Origin: Deinococcus detaillensis
GTDB taxonomy: Bacteria; Deinococcota; Deinococci; Deinococcales; Deinococcaceae
Reading direction: 5' to 3'
NCBI RefSeq assembly: GCF_007280555.1
Contig: NZ_VKDB01000012.1
Span: forward strand, 40,477 to 104,476
DNA: 64,000 nt
Shown: positions 16,597 to 27,307 of the stretch, one piece after another
How the letters are laid out: every line of letters begins with the position of its first letter
Position numbering within the stretch: position 1 is the stretch's first letter
Notes under the pieces: model-generated
What the model saw: only the letters and a program-made list of their open reading frames with translations
Database searches by the model: none
Told to the model about the DNA's origin: nothing
Program-made: the position numbers and the translations under genes

Positions 16597-17622
16597 ATGG
16601 CCGTTTCCGTTGCAGGCACCCACGTCACCTTCACCCCGCCCACAGGCGCAACCGCGCTGCTGGGCGATTTCACCGACTGGCTCAAGCAGCCGCCGCTGCC
16701 GGTGGTGGGCGGCCAACCCATCACCCTGACGCTGCCGCGCGGCGCATGGGTGGAATACGCTTGGCTGGACGCGGCAGGCCAACCGTTTGCCGATCCCGAC
16801 AATTCGCAAAAGTCGCTCAATCCGTGGTGGAATTACCCCCGCGCCGCCGAAGTGGGCGAGTACCCGCGCCACTGGCTGTGGCAAGGTGACGCGACCAACA
16901 ACCCTGCCCAGCGCGGCGAAGCGCACCGGATGGCCTGGGAAGGCCGGGTCTTTTCGGGCAAGCGCCGGGGCTACGTCTACACCCCGCCGGGCTATGACGC
17001 GGCCCGCAGCTATCCGGTGTACTACATCCAAGACGGCGTGGCGTTTTACCGCACCGGCAAGCTGAGCGAACTGCTGGATAGAGCGCTGGTACGAGACTTG
17101 ATTGATCCGGCCATCCTAGTTTTCGTGGAGCCGCTCGACCGCAACGCCGAGTATTACCTGAATGAGCGCTACTTCGACTTTTTGCAGAGCGAAGTGCTGG
17201 AGCAAGTCGAGCAGCGCTTTTCGGTCAGCCGCGAGGCCGCTGGGCGCGGGCTGTGGGGCGCGTCGCTGGGCGGCCTGATCAGCCTTTACACCGCCTGGCA
17301 GCACCCCGACGTGTTCAGCAAAGTCATCAGTCACAGCGGGGCCTTCATTGCCGCGCCAGATGGCAGGCAAGGCAGCACCATTGACACCACGTCGGCGGGC
17401 GAGTGGCTGCGCGAGCAACTCCAGCTCAGGCCGCCGACAGACCTCCAGCTCAGCCTCGATACCGGCACGCTGGAATGGCTGCTCTCGCCCAACCGCCGGA
17501 TGGCCGCCGCGCTGCAAGACCTGAATATTCGCCATCAGTACCGCGAATACCCCAGCGGCCACAACTGGGTGACGTGGCAAAACGCTTTGCCGGAAGCGCT
17601 GCTGTATATGCAGGGCCGCTAG
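16597..17622 (+). CDS. Esterase D/Fes-type alpha/beta hydrolase
   Basis: A 341-residue hydrolase related to enterochelin esterase-like enzymes. The N-terminal about 95 residues look like the beta-sandwich early-set domain (LGDFTDWLKQPPLP). The hydrolase domain follows, with a nucleophile elbow GASLGGL (about residue 226) and a catalytic-His candidate in SGHNWVTW. No signal peptide is visible, so it is cytoplasmic. ATG 16597 is leaderless behind TAGACT. A Pho-box-like repeat in its -35 region suggests phosphate control. The substrate is unknown. Confidence 0.85.
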   Translation: MAVSVAGTHVTFTPPTGATALLGDFTDWLKQPPLPVVGGQPITLTLPRGAWVEYAWLDAAGQPFADPDNSQKSLNPWWNYPRAAEVGEYPRHWLWQGDATNNPAQRGEAHRMAWEGRVFSGKRRGYVYTPPGYDAARSYPVYYIQDGVAFYRTGKLSELLDRALVRDLIDPAILVFVEPLDRNAEYYLNERYFDFLQSEVLEQVEQRFSVSREAAGRGLWGASLGGLISLYTAWQHPDVFSKVISHSGAFIAAPDGRQGSTIDTTSAGEWLREQLQLRPPTDLQLSLDTGTLEWLLSPNRRMAAALQDLNIRHQYREYPSGHNWVTWQNALPEALLYMQGR

Positions 17623-17686
17623 GTATACAAGGCCGCTAACTGCTCCTACCCGGCCCCTTTGCCAACCTTCTCAGAGGGCCGCCCCG

Positions 17687-17692
17687 TATAGT
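17687..17692 (+). promoter_or_regulatory. -10 box of the cdaA operon
   Basis: TATAGT lies 21 nt before GTG 17714, which predicts a short leader rather than a leaderless start. No good -35 at normal spacing is visible. Confidence 0.4.
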
Positions 17693-17713
17693 GGCGGTGT
17701 AGGGGTTCTGACT

Positions 17714-18448
<735 letters not shown>

Positions 18449-18449
18449 A

Positions 18450-19406
18450 ATGGAGAACGCCGTGAGCCGCCCTGCCCTGAGTGTGAACCGGGTTTCCCAC
18501 TTCGTGCGCTACTGGTGGCAGCGCCTGCTGCACAACTTGCCGCAGAAGTTTCTGGCGCTGCTGCTGGCCTTTGCGCTGTGGTTCGTGGCCACCGAAGACC
18601 GCCGCGCCAGCATTCAGCAAAATTTTAGTGTGGCCGTCGACGTGCGCGACACCACCGGGGGCAGCGAAAAACGGGCGGTCAGCGGCCTGAATCCGGCCAG
18701 CGTGATCGTGACCCTCAGCGGTAGCCGCCAGCGCCTCGCGGCCCTGAATGCCAGCGATATTCAGGCGTTCGTGGACATCACCGACTTGCCCGACGGCGAA
18801 TTCAGCCGCACCGTGCGGGTGGTCGGCCCCGACGCCACCCGCAGCCTCAAGGTCGCGCCGACGGTGGCGCAGGGCCGCATCGACGCCGAGCTGAGCCGCA
18901 CCCAGCCGGTGATCCTCAGTGTCACCGCGCCGCCCAGCGACAGCGTGCCGAGGTACGTTCTCGCGCCGCGCCAGGTCACGGTCAGCGGGCCGAGTCAGGT
19001 GGTCGGCACCGTCGAGCGGGTGATTACCGAGCCGGTGACGCTCTCGCAGGGCAACCAGACCGAGGCCCGTTTGTTGGCGCTGGACGCCAAAGGCAAAACG
19101 GTGGACGTGCGCCTGACACCTTCGAGCATCACGGTGGACCGGATCGACAGCGGCAATTTGCCGATTCGCAGCGTGCCGGTCAGGCTCAGCGGGGTGCCGA
19201 GCAATCTGAGCGTGCTTTCGTCCAACGTCGAGCCGTCCACCGTGCGGCTGATCGGCCCCGCCGAGACGCTGGCCCGCATCAGTAGCGTGACCGCCAGCGT
19301 CGTCTACCGACCCGGCACCTTCAGCGCACAGCCCAGCCTGGTGCTGCCTGACGGTGTCCGCGCCCTTGACCGGGTGACGGTGCAGCTCACGGTGGCGGCC
19401 AAATGA
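18450..19406 (+). CDS. cdaR: YbbR-domain protein, regulator of CdaA
   Basis: A 318-residue protein with one N-terminal membrane helix (FLALLLAFALWFVATEDR) and an extracytoplasmic region of several YbbR repeats, seen as recurring 'RAVSGLNPASVIVTLSG', 'VTVSGPSQVVGTVERVITEPV' and 'STVRLIGPAETLARISSV' units. Family members bind the diadenylate cyclase and tune its activity. It starts 1 nt after cdaA and its last codons overlap the next gene (ATGA), so all three are probably translated together. Confidence 0.9.
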   Translation: MENAVSRPALSVNRVSHFVRYWWQRLLHNLPQKFLALLLAFALWFVATEDRRASIQQNFSVAVDVRDTTGGSEKRAVSGLNPASVIVTLSGSRQRLAALNASDIQAFVDITDLPDGEFSRTVRVVGPDATRSLKVAPTVAQGRIDAELSRTQPVILSVTAPPSDSVPRYVLAPRQVTVSGPSQVVGTVERVITEPVTLSQGNQTEARLLALDAKGKTVDVRLTPSSITVDRIDSGNLPIRSVPVRLSGVPSNLSVLSSNVEPSTVRLIGPAETLARISSVTASVVYRPGTFSAQPSLVLPDGVRALDRVTVQLTVAAK

Positions 19407-20854
19407 CGGCGCAGCGGGCCGAGGCCCGTCCAGAACAGCCGCTGGCCGAGTTGATCGGTGTCTCCACCGGACGCGGGGTGCCGCCGCTGCAAAACGTGAC
19501 GTTTAGCCTCAGACCCGGTGAGGCGTGGCTCATTTCCGGCCCGAACGGCGGCGGCAAAAGCACTTTTCTTAAGTTGCTGCGCGGCGAGTTGTCGCCCACG
19601 CAGGGCAAGCGCAGCTATTTTCTGGGCGGTCAGCCACGAACGTCGGCGGTGCGGGCCATGAAAGCGCTGGCCCTCGTTTCGCCGGAGCAAGAAGCCTTTT
19701 ACCTGACCCGCGACTGGGTGCAGACGGTGGCCGACGTGCTGCTCTCCGGTTACAGCGGCGACACCCTCAGGCTGTGGGAGGCTTCCCCCGAAGCGGCGGC
19801 GCGGCTGGCCGAAGTCTCGGCGCAAGTCGGCTTACAAGCATTGCTGGAGCGCGATTTTAGAACACTCAGTCACGGTCAGCGCCGCCGCGCTCTGCTGGGC
19901 CGCGCCCTGATGCCGCGCCCCGCTGCCCTGCTGCTCGACGAATTCACCGACGGCCTGAGCGTCACGGCCCGCAGGGAACTGCGCGGCGTGCTGGAGAGCG
20001 TGGCGGCGCAGGGGGTGGCGGTGGTGCTGGTCACGCACCGCCCTGAAGAAGCGCCCCAGTTGGCCTGGAAACACGCCCACATCGCCGCCGGAAAACTGAT
20101 TGTGGACGCGCCGCCGCCTGCCTTGCCCAGCCGACCCGCCGCCTTTGAATTGACTGCGCCCGCCCAAGAAAAGGGCCGTGTTCTGGTGCAACTCGAACAG
20201 GCTGAGGTCTACCGCAACGGCCACCACGCCCTCGGCCCCATCACTTGGACGTGGCGCGAAGGACAGCACTGGCTGGTGACCGGCGAAAACGGCTGCGGCA
20301 AAAGCACCCTGGCCCGTTTGGTGGCCGGAGAATTTCACCCGGCGCTCGGAGGCCGGGTCAGCCGACCTTTCCTGAGACGCGATCTGCTCAGCGAGCGCCA
20401 GCAGCACATCGGCCTGCTGGGAGCCGAACTCGCCATTCGCCAGCGCCGCGACTGGAGCGGCAGAGAAGTCATCGGCTCGGCTTTTGGCGGCACCGAGGGG
20501 TTTACCCACCCGCTGAGCGCCGAGCAGCAGGAGCAGGTCGAAGGATTGGCCGAGCGCCTCGGAGCCGCCGACCTGCTCAGCCGCTCCGCCGAAACGCTGT
20601 CGCAGGGCCAACTCCGGCGGCTGCTGCTGGGCCGGGCGCTGATTCACCGCCCCAAACTCCTGATCGTCGACGAGGGGCTGGACTTTCTGGACGTCGCCGC
20701 CCGAAAAGAGGTGCTGGCCCTGCTCGGCGAGATGATGGCGGGCGGCACCCACCTGCTGGTGATCGCCCACCGCGAGGAGGACGCCCCGGTAGGAATGACG
20801 CACCATTTGAAGTTGGAGGCAGGACGGGTGGTGGGGCTTTTGCCGAGTCCTTGA
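19403..20854 (+). CDS. Tandem double-ATPase ABC protein (ModF/PhrA-like)
   Basis: A 483-residue soluble protein with two ABC ATPase domains and no membrane segment. The first has Walker A GPNGGGKST, LSHGQRRR and LLLDEF. The second has Walker A GENGCGKST, LSQGQLRR and LIVDEG. In each Walker B the usual DEP is altered (DEF and DEG), and the signatures are SHGQ/SQGQ. This resembles ModF/PhrA-type proteins, whose role is unclear. Its start overlaps the cdaR stop by 4 bp, so it belongs to the c-di-AMP operon. Confidence 0.85.
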   Translation: MTAQRAEARPEQPLAELIGVSTGRGVPPLQNVTFSLRPGEAWLISGPNGGGKSTFLKLLRGELSPTQGKRSYFLGGQPRTSAVRAMKALALVSPEQEAFYLTRDWVQTVADVLLSGYSGDTLRLWEASPEAAARLAEVSAQVGLQALLERDFRTLSHGQRRRALLGRALMPRPAALLLDEFTDGLSVTARRELRGVLESVAAQGVAVVLVTHRPEEAPQLAWKHAHIAAGKLIVDAPPPALPSRPAAFELTAPAQEKGRVLVQLEQAEVYRNGHHALGPITWTWREGQHWLVTGENGCGKSTLARLVAGEFHPALGGRVSRPFLRRDLLSERQQHIGLLGAELAIRQRRDWSGREVIGSAFGGTEGFTHPLSAEQQEQVEGLAERLGAADLLSRSAETLSQGQLRRLLLGRALIHRPKLLIVDEGLDFLDVAARKEVLALLGEMMAGGTHLLVIAHREEDAPVGMTHHLKLEAGRVVGLLPSP

Positions 20855-20926
20855 GACAAGCTTTATTTTTTGGCCCCGACATCCAAGCGAGTACAATCAG
20901 GCGTATTACTCACTGAGGTCACTCCT

Positions 20927-21685
20927 ATGCTGCCCAGGTTATTTGCCCGTATCCTCGTTGGTTGTGCCGCCCTGAATCTGGGCTTCTCGCTGGCCGCGCC
21001 CGCCGCCGTTTATCCGTTCCGTCACAATCTGCCCCCCACCCTTGAGCCTCAGGCTGCCGGTCAACTGACGGTGCAGACACTGGCATCTGGGCGCACCGAA
21101 TCGCTGCTGAGTCTCAGCGGCCTGACGCCCCAGACCGCTTACATGGCCCACTATCACGCGCTGGGCGCTCAACCCGGGGCCTCGGCGTGCGACTCTGACG
21201 GCCCGGTGACGTTGGGATTTCCCGCCTTCAAAGCTGACGCGCAGGGGCGGGCCAGCGTCAAGCTGAGCGCCGCGCCGAATGTGCTGGCCGGCAACGCGGG
21301 CGCGTATGTCAATGTCCACCTGGCGAGTGACCCGGCCAGCGTGCCGCTGTGCGCCGCCGTACTCAAGGTCGCCGTACTGAATGGCAAGGCCGCGCCCGTG
21401 AATGCAAAGGCCGCGCCCGCGCCGGTCAGCTTGCAAAAGATCAGCATCATCGACAATGCCTTTCGCCCGCCTACCCTCAGTATCAAGGTGGGCGACACCG
21501 TGACCTGGACGCACGACGGCCAGATTACCCACAACGTCAAATCCACCACCGCCGCCGGCCCTCAATCCGGAGACCTGCACCACGGCGATACCTACAGTTT
21601 TACCTTCAAACAGGCGGGCACGTATTTGTTTTACTGCTCGTACCATGAAGGCATGAGCGGGACCATCACTGTGACCAACCGCTAA
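20927..21685 (+). CDS. Exported His/Cys domain fused to a cupredoxin
   Basis: A 252-residue exported protein. ATG 20927 is supported by a GAGGT site. After a signal peptide (MLPRLFARILVGCAALNLGFSLA), the first domain has YMAHYHA and YVNVHLASDP with two conserved Cys, matching the next gene's product. An Ala/Pro linker leads to a plastocyanin-like domain with copper ligands in ITHNV and YCSYHEGM (His, Cys, His, Met, a type 1 copper set). It is probably a periplasmic copper electron carrier. The first domain resembles CHRD-like domains, but I am not sure of that. Confidence 0.8.
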   Translation: MLPRLFARILVGCAALNLGFSLAAPAAVYPFRHNLPPTLEPQAAGQLTVQTLASGRTESLLSLSGLTPQTAYMAHYHALGAQPGASACDSDGPVTLGFPAFKADAQGRASVKLSAAPNVLAGNAGAYVNVHLASDPASVPLCAAVLKVAVLNGKAAPVNAKAAPAPVSLQKISIIDNAFRPPTLSIKVGDTVTWTHDGQITHNVKSTTAAGPQSGDLHHGDTYSFTFKQAGTYLFYCSYHEGMSGTITVTNR

Positions 21686-21730
21686 CAGCGGGCGTCAAAT
21701 GCACCGAGATTCAGAGAAGACAAGGAGATT

Positions 21731-22183
21731 ATGATGAAAGCAAGCAAAGTTATTTTGGGAATGGCGGCCATGTCGATGCTGGGATCGTGCGCCATGATGA
21801 TGGCCAAGCCCACCACCTACACCTTCAAGCACAACGCAGTGGCAGCGGATCCGTCGGCGATGGGCACGGCGGCCGTCATGGCCGATAGCGCCGGCATGAG
21901 CAAAACCACCCTGACCCTCAGCGGCCTGACGCCCGGCAAAGCCTACATTGCCCACTACCACGCCTTCGGCCCGGATTCGAGCACTAATCCGTGTGCGTCT
22001 AACGGCCCCGTCAGCGTCGGGTTCCCCAACTTCACCGCTGACGCCGCCGGAAGCGCCACGGTGATGCTGAGCGCCGACATGACCAAGATCGCCGGTGACA
22101 TGGGCGCTTACATCAACGTCCACTACGCCAGCGATCCCAGCGTCGTGCCGGTGTGCGCCGCGATCAAAATGACCAAGGGCTAA
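21731..22183 (+). CDS. Lipoprotein with the same His/Cys domain
   Basis: A 150-residue protein with a lipobox (SMLGSC) after a short signal, so it is probably membrane-anchored. The body aligns by eye along its length with the N-terminal domain of the preceding protein: YTFKHN, TLSGLTPGKAYIAHYHA, PVSVGFPNF, GAYINVHYASDP and a C-terminal VCAAIK. Both Cys and the HxH are kept. ATG 21731 is followed by a second ATG at 21734, which is better spaced from AAGGAG (21722-21727). It lies 45 nt after the cupredoxin gene and is probably in one transcript. Confidence 0.8.
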   Translation: MMKASKVILGMAAMSMLGSCAMMMAKPTTYTFKHNAVAADPSAMGTAAVMADSAGMSKTTLTLSGLTPGKAYIAHYHAFGPDSSTNPCASNGPVSVGFPNFTADAAGSATVMLSADMTKIAGDMGAYINVHYASDPSVVPVCAAIKMTKG

Positions 22184-22192
22184 GCACCCGCC

Positions 22193-22240
22193 AAAGGTAA
22201 AGGTGGCCTCCCACAAGTTGGGGAGGCCACCTTTACCTTT
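22193..22240. terminator. Perfect 20-bp inverted repeat, bidirectional terminator
   Basis: Positions 22193-22212 are perfectly inverted at 22221-22240 around an 8-nt loop, between two convergent genes. The arms begin AAAGGTAAAGGTGG, so each strand ends the stem with a T-containing stretch. It probably stops both transcripts. Confidence 0.8.
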
Positions 22241-22249
22241 GAGCTTAAT

Positions 22250-23122
22250 TCAGCGGCGAATAATCTGCACGTCGAACTTGCCGCCGCGCACGCTGATGAT
22301 CAGCTGGGCGCTGTCGTCGCCTTGAAAGCGGGCGTTGACGGTGTTGCCGCGCTCGTCACGGTTGACCAAGCGGTAGCCCTTGCTTTGCAGTTCGTTGGCG
22401 TACTGGATGTAGATCTGAGCGGTGGTCTGCTGGCTCTCGAACTGGGTGCGCCAGACGGGCTGGGTGTTCCAAGCCGGCAGCGTCACGACGGGCGAGTTGT
22501 AGACCGGAGCCGCGTTGCCGGTGGAGCCGTAGGCCACGTTGTAGTACGCCACGTCACTGATCCAGCTGTTCTGGGGAATCGGGTTCTGAACCGGGTTGAC
22601 CACGATGCTCAGCGCCTGGGCGAGCTGCTGCTGGCCCTGCACGTTGCTCACGGCAAAGTTGCTCTGGCTGTCACTGAAGCTGGCAATCGAGGAGGTGTTG
22701 AGCGGGGTCAAGCTGGCCAGCGCCAAGACTTTGTTGAGGCCGTAGGGCGCGGCGATGTCGAAGGTGAACTGATCGCCGGCGGCCGGGAACGCCTTGACGG
22801 TGTTGGCCTTGACGAAGTTCGCGCCGCTGGCAAAGCGGTTGGGCAAAATCATGTCCACTTTGCCGTTGGGGTCAACGTTGAAGAGGTACACGTACGCGTC
22901 GCTGCTGACGCGGGTGTAGATGCGAATCTTGTCGTTGACCTTGTAGTTGGGCACCTTCGAGCCGGAGGTGTCGCGGTCCGTCCAGACCTGCACCGAGAGC
23001 GAGGCCGGAAGCGGGTTGACGATGATGCTCTGGGCACTGATCTTGGGCGCGGCGTGGGCGGGAGCGCTCAGGAGACCAAGCGAAAGGCCGAGGGTGACGG
23101 CGGAGATCAGGGTCTTTTTCAT
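22250..23122 (-). CDS. Secreted DUF4384 protein
   Basis: A 290-residue exported protein from ATG 23122, with signal peptide MKKTLISAVTLGLSLGLLSAPAHA. An in-frame start at 23194 would bury the signal peptide. The DUF4384 region ([13 protein letters not shown] to about residue 190) is closely similar to the 11729 gene product, sharing [26 protein letters not shown] and [13 protein letters not shown]. Its C-terminus is different: a Gln/Asn/Tyr-rich linker and a short strand-rich domain in place of PEGA repeats. It probably belongs to the envelope or S-layer set. Confidence 0.8.
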   Translation of the reverse strand: MKKTLISAVTLGLSLGLLSAPAHAAPKISAQSIIVNPLPASLSVQVWTDRDTSGSKVPNYKVNDKIRIYTRVSSDAYVYLFNVDPNGKVDMILPNRFASGANFVKANTVKAFPAAGDQFTFDIAAPYGLNKVLALASLTPLNTSSIASFSDSQSNFAVSNVQGQQQLAQALSIVVNPVQNPIPQNSWISDVAYYNVAYGSTGNAAPVYNSPVVTLPAWNTQPVWRTQFESQQTTAQIYIQYANELQSKGYRLVNRDERGNTVNARFQGDDSAQLIISVRGGKFDVQIIRR

Positions 23123-23296
23123 GTCCGCAGTGTGACGCGGGGCACTGACGCGAGCCTGACGCAGAGGGTCAAGGGAGGGGGGATAACTTCTCACGGCCTG
23201 GTCAGACAGCTCAGTCAGATGGCCCGGTCAGTTTGCTGGCCCGATACGTTGTGCTGATGCCATTGCCCAGCCGCGCAGGGGGGTAGCATGCAGGCA

Positions 23297-23635
23297 ATGA
23301 CCCGCCGCACGCCCGCCGATCCCCGTTTCAACGACCAGTCCAATACCCAAACCCTGGAGCGCACCCAAATTACCCGCCCGCGCCTGTACCGGGTGCTGCT
23401 GCTCAACGACGATTACACGCCGATGGAATTCGTGGTGATGGTGCTGGGCCGCTATTTCCGCAAGTCGGACAGCGACGCCGAGATGATCATGCTGGCCGTT
23501 CACCGCAAGGGGCAGGGCGTGGCCGGGGTGTATACCCGCGAAGTGGCCGAAACCAAAGTGGCGCAGGTCATAGAGCACGCCCGCAGCGAAGGCTATCCGC
23601 TGCGGGTGGTGGCCGAGCCGGAGCCGAGCGCGTAA
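23297..23635 (+). CDS. clpS: ATP-dependent Clp protease adaptor ClpS
   Basis: A 112-residue adaptor that delivers N-end-rule substrates to ClpAP. The family core is present: RVLLLNDDYTPMEFVVMVL (N-degron pocket with the NDDYTPMEFV box) and the C-terminal TREVAETKVAQVIEHARSEGYPL. The start is ATG 23297, because a TAGCAT -10 box at 23284-23289 would put the 5' end past the other candidate at 23288. clpA follows 57 nt later on the same strand. Confidence 0.95.
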   Translation: MTRRTPADPRFNDQSNTQTLERTQITRPRLYRVLLLNDDYTPMEFVVMVLGRYFRKSDSDAEMIMLAVHRKGQGVAGVYTREVAETKVAQVIEHARSEGYPLRVVAEPEPSA

Positions 23636-23692
23636 AGCAGCTTCACTTTTCTTCTCTCCAAACTTTATTCACAGCGCCCCCGAGGACACCCC

Positions 23693-25885
23693 ATGCTTGC
23701 CCAACCCTTCCGCAACACCCTCCAACGCGCCGCTGACCTCGCCGCTGAGCGCAGCCACGAATACGTCACGCTTGAGCACCTGCTGTATGCCCTGACCGAC
23801 GACCCCGACGCCAGAAACGCGCTGAGCGCCAGCGGCACCGACTTGGAGCGTCTCAAAGCCGATTTGAATGAAGTGCTGGCGACTTTTGAGACTGTCGATG
23901 AAGCCCCCGAGCTGACGTTCACGGTGCAGGAAGTGGTGCAAGACGCCATCTTGCAGCGCCACGCCAGCGGCAAGGGCAATCAGGACGTGACCGGCGACCT
24001 AGTACTGGTGGAACTGATGGAGCAGCCCGACAGCTTCGCCCGCGCCGCGTTGGAAGCTCAGGGCGTGACCCGTCTGGCGCTCTTGGAGTACGTGAGTCAC
24101 GGCGGCAACGGGGAGAAGGAAATCGCGGGGATAGACGGAATGGCCCCCGAAGCTGAGACGGTTCAAGACCCGCTGGCCGCTTACACCGCTGACCTGACCC
24201 AGCAGGCCGAGGACGGAGAGCTTGACCCGGTGATTGGCCGCGAGAACGAGCTGACGAGAATGCTGCACATTCTGGCCCGCCGCAGCAAAAACAATCCGGT
24301 GCTGGTGGGCGAGCCGGGCGTGGGCAAAACCGCGCTGGCCGAGGGGTTGGCACAGCATGTGGTGAGCGGCAAGGCTCCAGGCTTCCTCAAAGGGGCCCGC
24401 ATCTACGCCTTGGACATGGGCGCACTGATCGCCGGAACCCGCTACCGGGGCGACTTCGAGCAGCGCCTCAAGGCCGTGCTGAGGGCGCTGGAAGGCCAGA
24501 ATACCGTGCTGTTTATCGACGAACTCCACACGCTGGTCGGGGCCGGAGCCACCGAGGGCGGCAGCATGGACGCGGCCAACTTGCTCAAGCCCGCGCTGGC
24601 GCGTGGGAGCCTACGGGTGCTGGGCGCGACCACGCCGCAGGAGTTGCGCCACCTCGAAAAAGACCGTGCCTTGTGGCGGCGCTTCGGTGTGGTGGATGTG
24701 CCGGAGCCGAGCGAGGCCGACGCGCTAGACATTTTGCGGGGGCTGCAAAGCCGCTACGCCGAACACCACAAAGTCAGTTACAGCGACGCCGCACTAGACG
24801 CCGCCGTGAAGCTCTCGGCCCGCTATATCCGCGACCGCTTTTTGCCCGACAAGGCCATTGACGTGATCGACGAGGCGGGGGCAGCCCGCTCGGTGCGCGG
24901 CGAGGGCGGCGAGATCAGTGAGGCTGACATCGAGGCGACGGTGGCCCGCATCGCCCGTGTGCCGGTGGGACAAGTCAAGGCCGAGGAAGTGCAGTCATTG
25001 GCGACGTTGGAAACCGATCTGAGCGCTCGCGTCTACGGCCAAGACGCCGCCGTGAAAGCCATTGCCAGCGCCGTCAAGCTGGCCCGCGCTGGCCTGCGTG
25101 ATCCGCGCAAACCGCAGGGAGCCTTTTTGTTCGCAGGACCAACCGGGGTGGGCAAAACCGAACTGGCCCGCGCCCTCGCTGAGCGGCTGGGCGTGGAACT
25201 GCTGCGGTTCGACATGAGCGAGTATCAGGAGGCGCATACGGTGGCACGACTCATCGGTGCGCCTCCCGGCTATGTGGGCTTTGATCAGGGCGGCCTGCTC
25301 ACCGACGCGATTGCCAAGCAGCCGCACGCCGTGTTGCTGCTCGACGAAATTGAAAAGGCCCACCCCGACGTTTACAACCTGTTTTTGCAACTGCTCGATC
25401 ACGGCACCCTGACCGACCACGCGGGCAAGAAGATCGACGGGCGCGGTTTGATGGTGCTGTTTACCACCAACGCCGGAGCCGCCGACGCCTCGCGGCCCGC
25501 GTTGGGGTTCGGGCGCACGGGCCGCGAGGGTGAGCTGATGGAAGCGGTCAAACGCAGCTTCGCGCCGGAGTTCCGCAACCGCCTCGACGCGGTGATTCCC
25601 TTTGCCGCGCTCTCAGAAACGGTGATGACGCAGGTGGTGGACAAGTTCCTGGCCGAGTTGGACGCCCAACTTGCGGAGCGCAGCGTCACCCTGAGCGTCA
25701 CACCCGCCGCCCGCGCCCTGATCGCCAAGCTCGGCTACGACCCGGCAATGGGCGCTCGTCCGCTGGCCCGCGTGATTGAGGACAAGCTCAAGCGCCCGCT
25801 GGCTGACGAGCTGCTGTTCGGGCGCTTGAAGGGCGGCGGCGCGGTGACGGTGGGCGTCAAAGACGGAGAGCTGATTTTGCGGTAA
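23693..25885 (+). CDS. clpA: Clp protease ATPase subunit ClpA
   Basis: A 730-residue AAA+ unfoldase that feeds proteins to ClpP. The N-domain holds two Clp-N repeats (about residues 1-140). D1 has Walker A GEPGVGKTA and Walker B LFIDELH. D2 has Walker A GPTGVGKTE and Walker B LLLDEIEKAH, with the sensor-2 region PAMGARPL. The long ClpB-type middle domain is absent, which with the adjacent clpS identifies ClpA rather than ClpB. clpP is not in the window. Confidence 0.95.
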   Translation: MLAQPFRNTLQRAADLAAERSHEYVTLEHLLYALTDDPDARNALSASGTDLERLKADLNEVLATFETVDEAPELTFTVQEVVQDAILQRHASGKGNQDVTGDLVLVELMEQPDSFARAALEAQGVTRLALLEYVSHGGNGEKEIAGIDGMAPEAETVQDPLAAYTADLTQQAEDGELDPVIGRENELTRMLHILARRSKNNPVLVGEPGVGKTALAEGLAQHVVSGKAPGFLKGARIYALDMGALIAGTRYRGDFEQRLKAVLRALEGQNTVLFIDELHTLVGAGATEGGSMDAANLLKPALARGSLRVLGATTPQELRHLEKDRALWRRFGVVDVPEPSEADALDILRGLQSRYAEHHKVSYSDAALDAAVKLSARYIRDRFLPDKAIDVIDEAGAARSVRGEGGEISEADIEATVARIARVPVGQVKAEEVQSLATLETDLSARVYGQDAAVKAIASAVKLARAGLRDPRKPQGAFLFAGPTGVGKTELARALAERLGVELLRFDMSEYQEAHTVARLIGAPPGYVGFDQGGLLTDAIAKQPHAVLLLDEIEKAHPDVYNLFLQLLDHGTLTDHAGKKIDGRGLMVLFTTNAGAADASRPALGFGRTGREGELMEAVKRSFAPEFRNRLDAVIPFAALSETVMTQVVDKFLAELDAQLAERSVTLSVTPAARALIAKLGYDPAMGARPLARVIEDKLKRPLADELLFGRLKGGGAVTVGVKDGELILR

Positions 25886-25897
25886 AGGCGGCCCAAA

Positions 25898-25919
25898 CTA
25901 ACACCCGTTAGGTTATACT
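25898..25919 (+). promoter_or_regulatory. livK promoter with inverted repeat
   Basis: A TATACT -10 box (25914-25919) is overlapped upstream by CTAAC-ACCC-GTTAG (25898-25911), a possible operator in the -35 region. No consensus -35 is visible. Confidence 0.5.
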
Positions 25920-25983
25920 TCCTTCATCCACAGTTCAGCGGCGGGCACACTCACCTTGGCCGCGCTTACCCGCAAGGAGATTC

Positions 25984-27123
<1,140 letters not shown>

Positions 27124-27132
27124 TTGGATGTC

Positions 27133-27165
27133 AAAAAAGAGGCGGCTTTCGGGCCGTCTTTTTTG
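27133..27165 (+). terminator. Terminator after livK
   Basis: AAAAAAGA-GGCGGC (27133-27146) pairs imperfectly with GCCG-TCTTTTTT (27153-27164), ending in T. It probably limits read-through into livH. Confidence 0.75.
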
Positions 27166-27175
27166 AATTTTGGAG

Positions 27176-27283
27176 GGGGAAGGAAGGGCAACCGCTTCGC
27201 CCAACTCACCCCCTCTTTTTTTAGCTTTTGCCCCCTCTCTCTTTAGGGGGTGGTGAGCGCCAGCAAACTTGCCCTTCTTCCCC
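27176..27283. repeat. Nested inverted repeat between livK and livH
   Basis: The outer arms are GGGGAAGGAAGGGCAA (27176-27191) and TTGCCCTTCTTCCCC (27269-27283), matching with one bulged G. The inner arms are CACCCCCT (27207-27214) and AGGGGGTG (27245-27252) around a pyrimidine-rich core. The element separates the livK terminator from the livH ribosome site and looks like a small non-autonomous repeat. Confidence 0.7.
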
Positions 27284-27307
27284 AAACTCACACTGGAGGC
27301 CACCCCC

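Noticed and set aside
27269..27307. Earlier start for livH
   Set aside because: It lies inside the right arm of an inverted repeat and lacks a ribosome site, whereas GGAGG at 27295-27299 is correctly spaced for TTG 27308.
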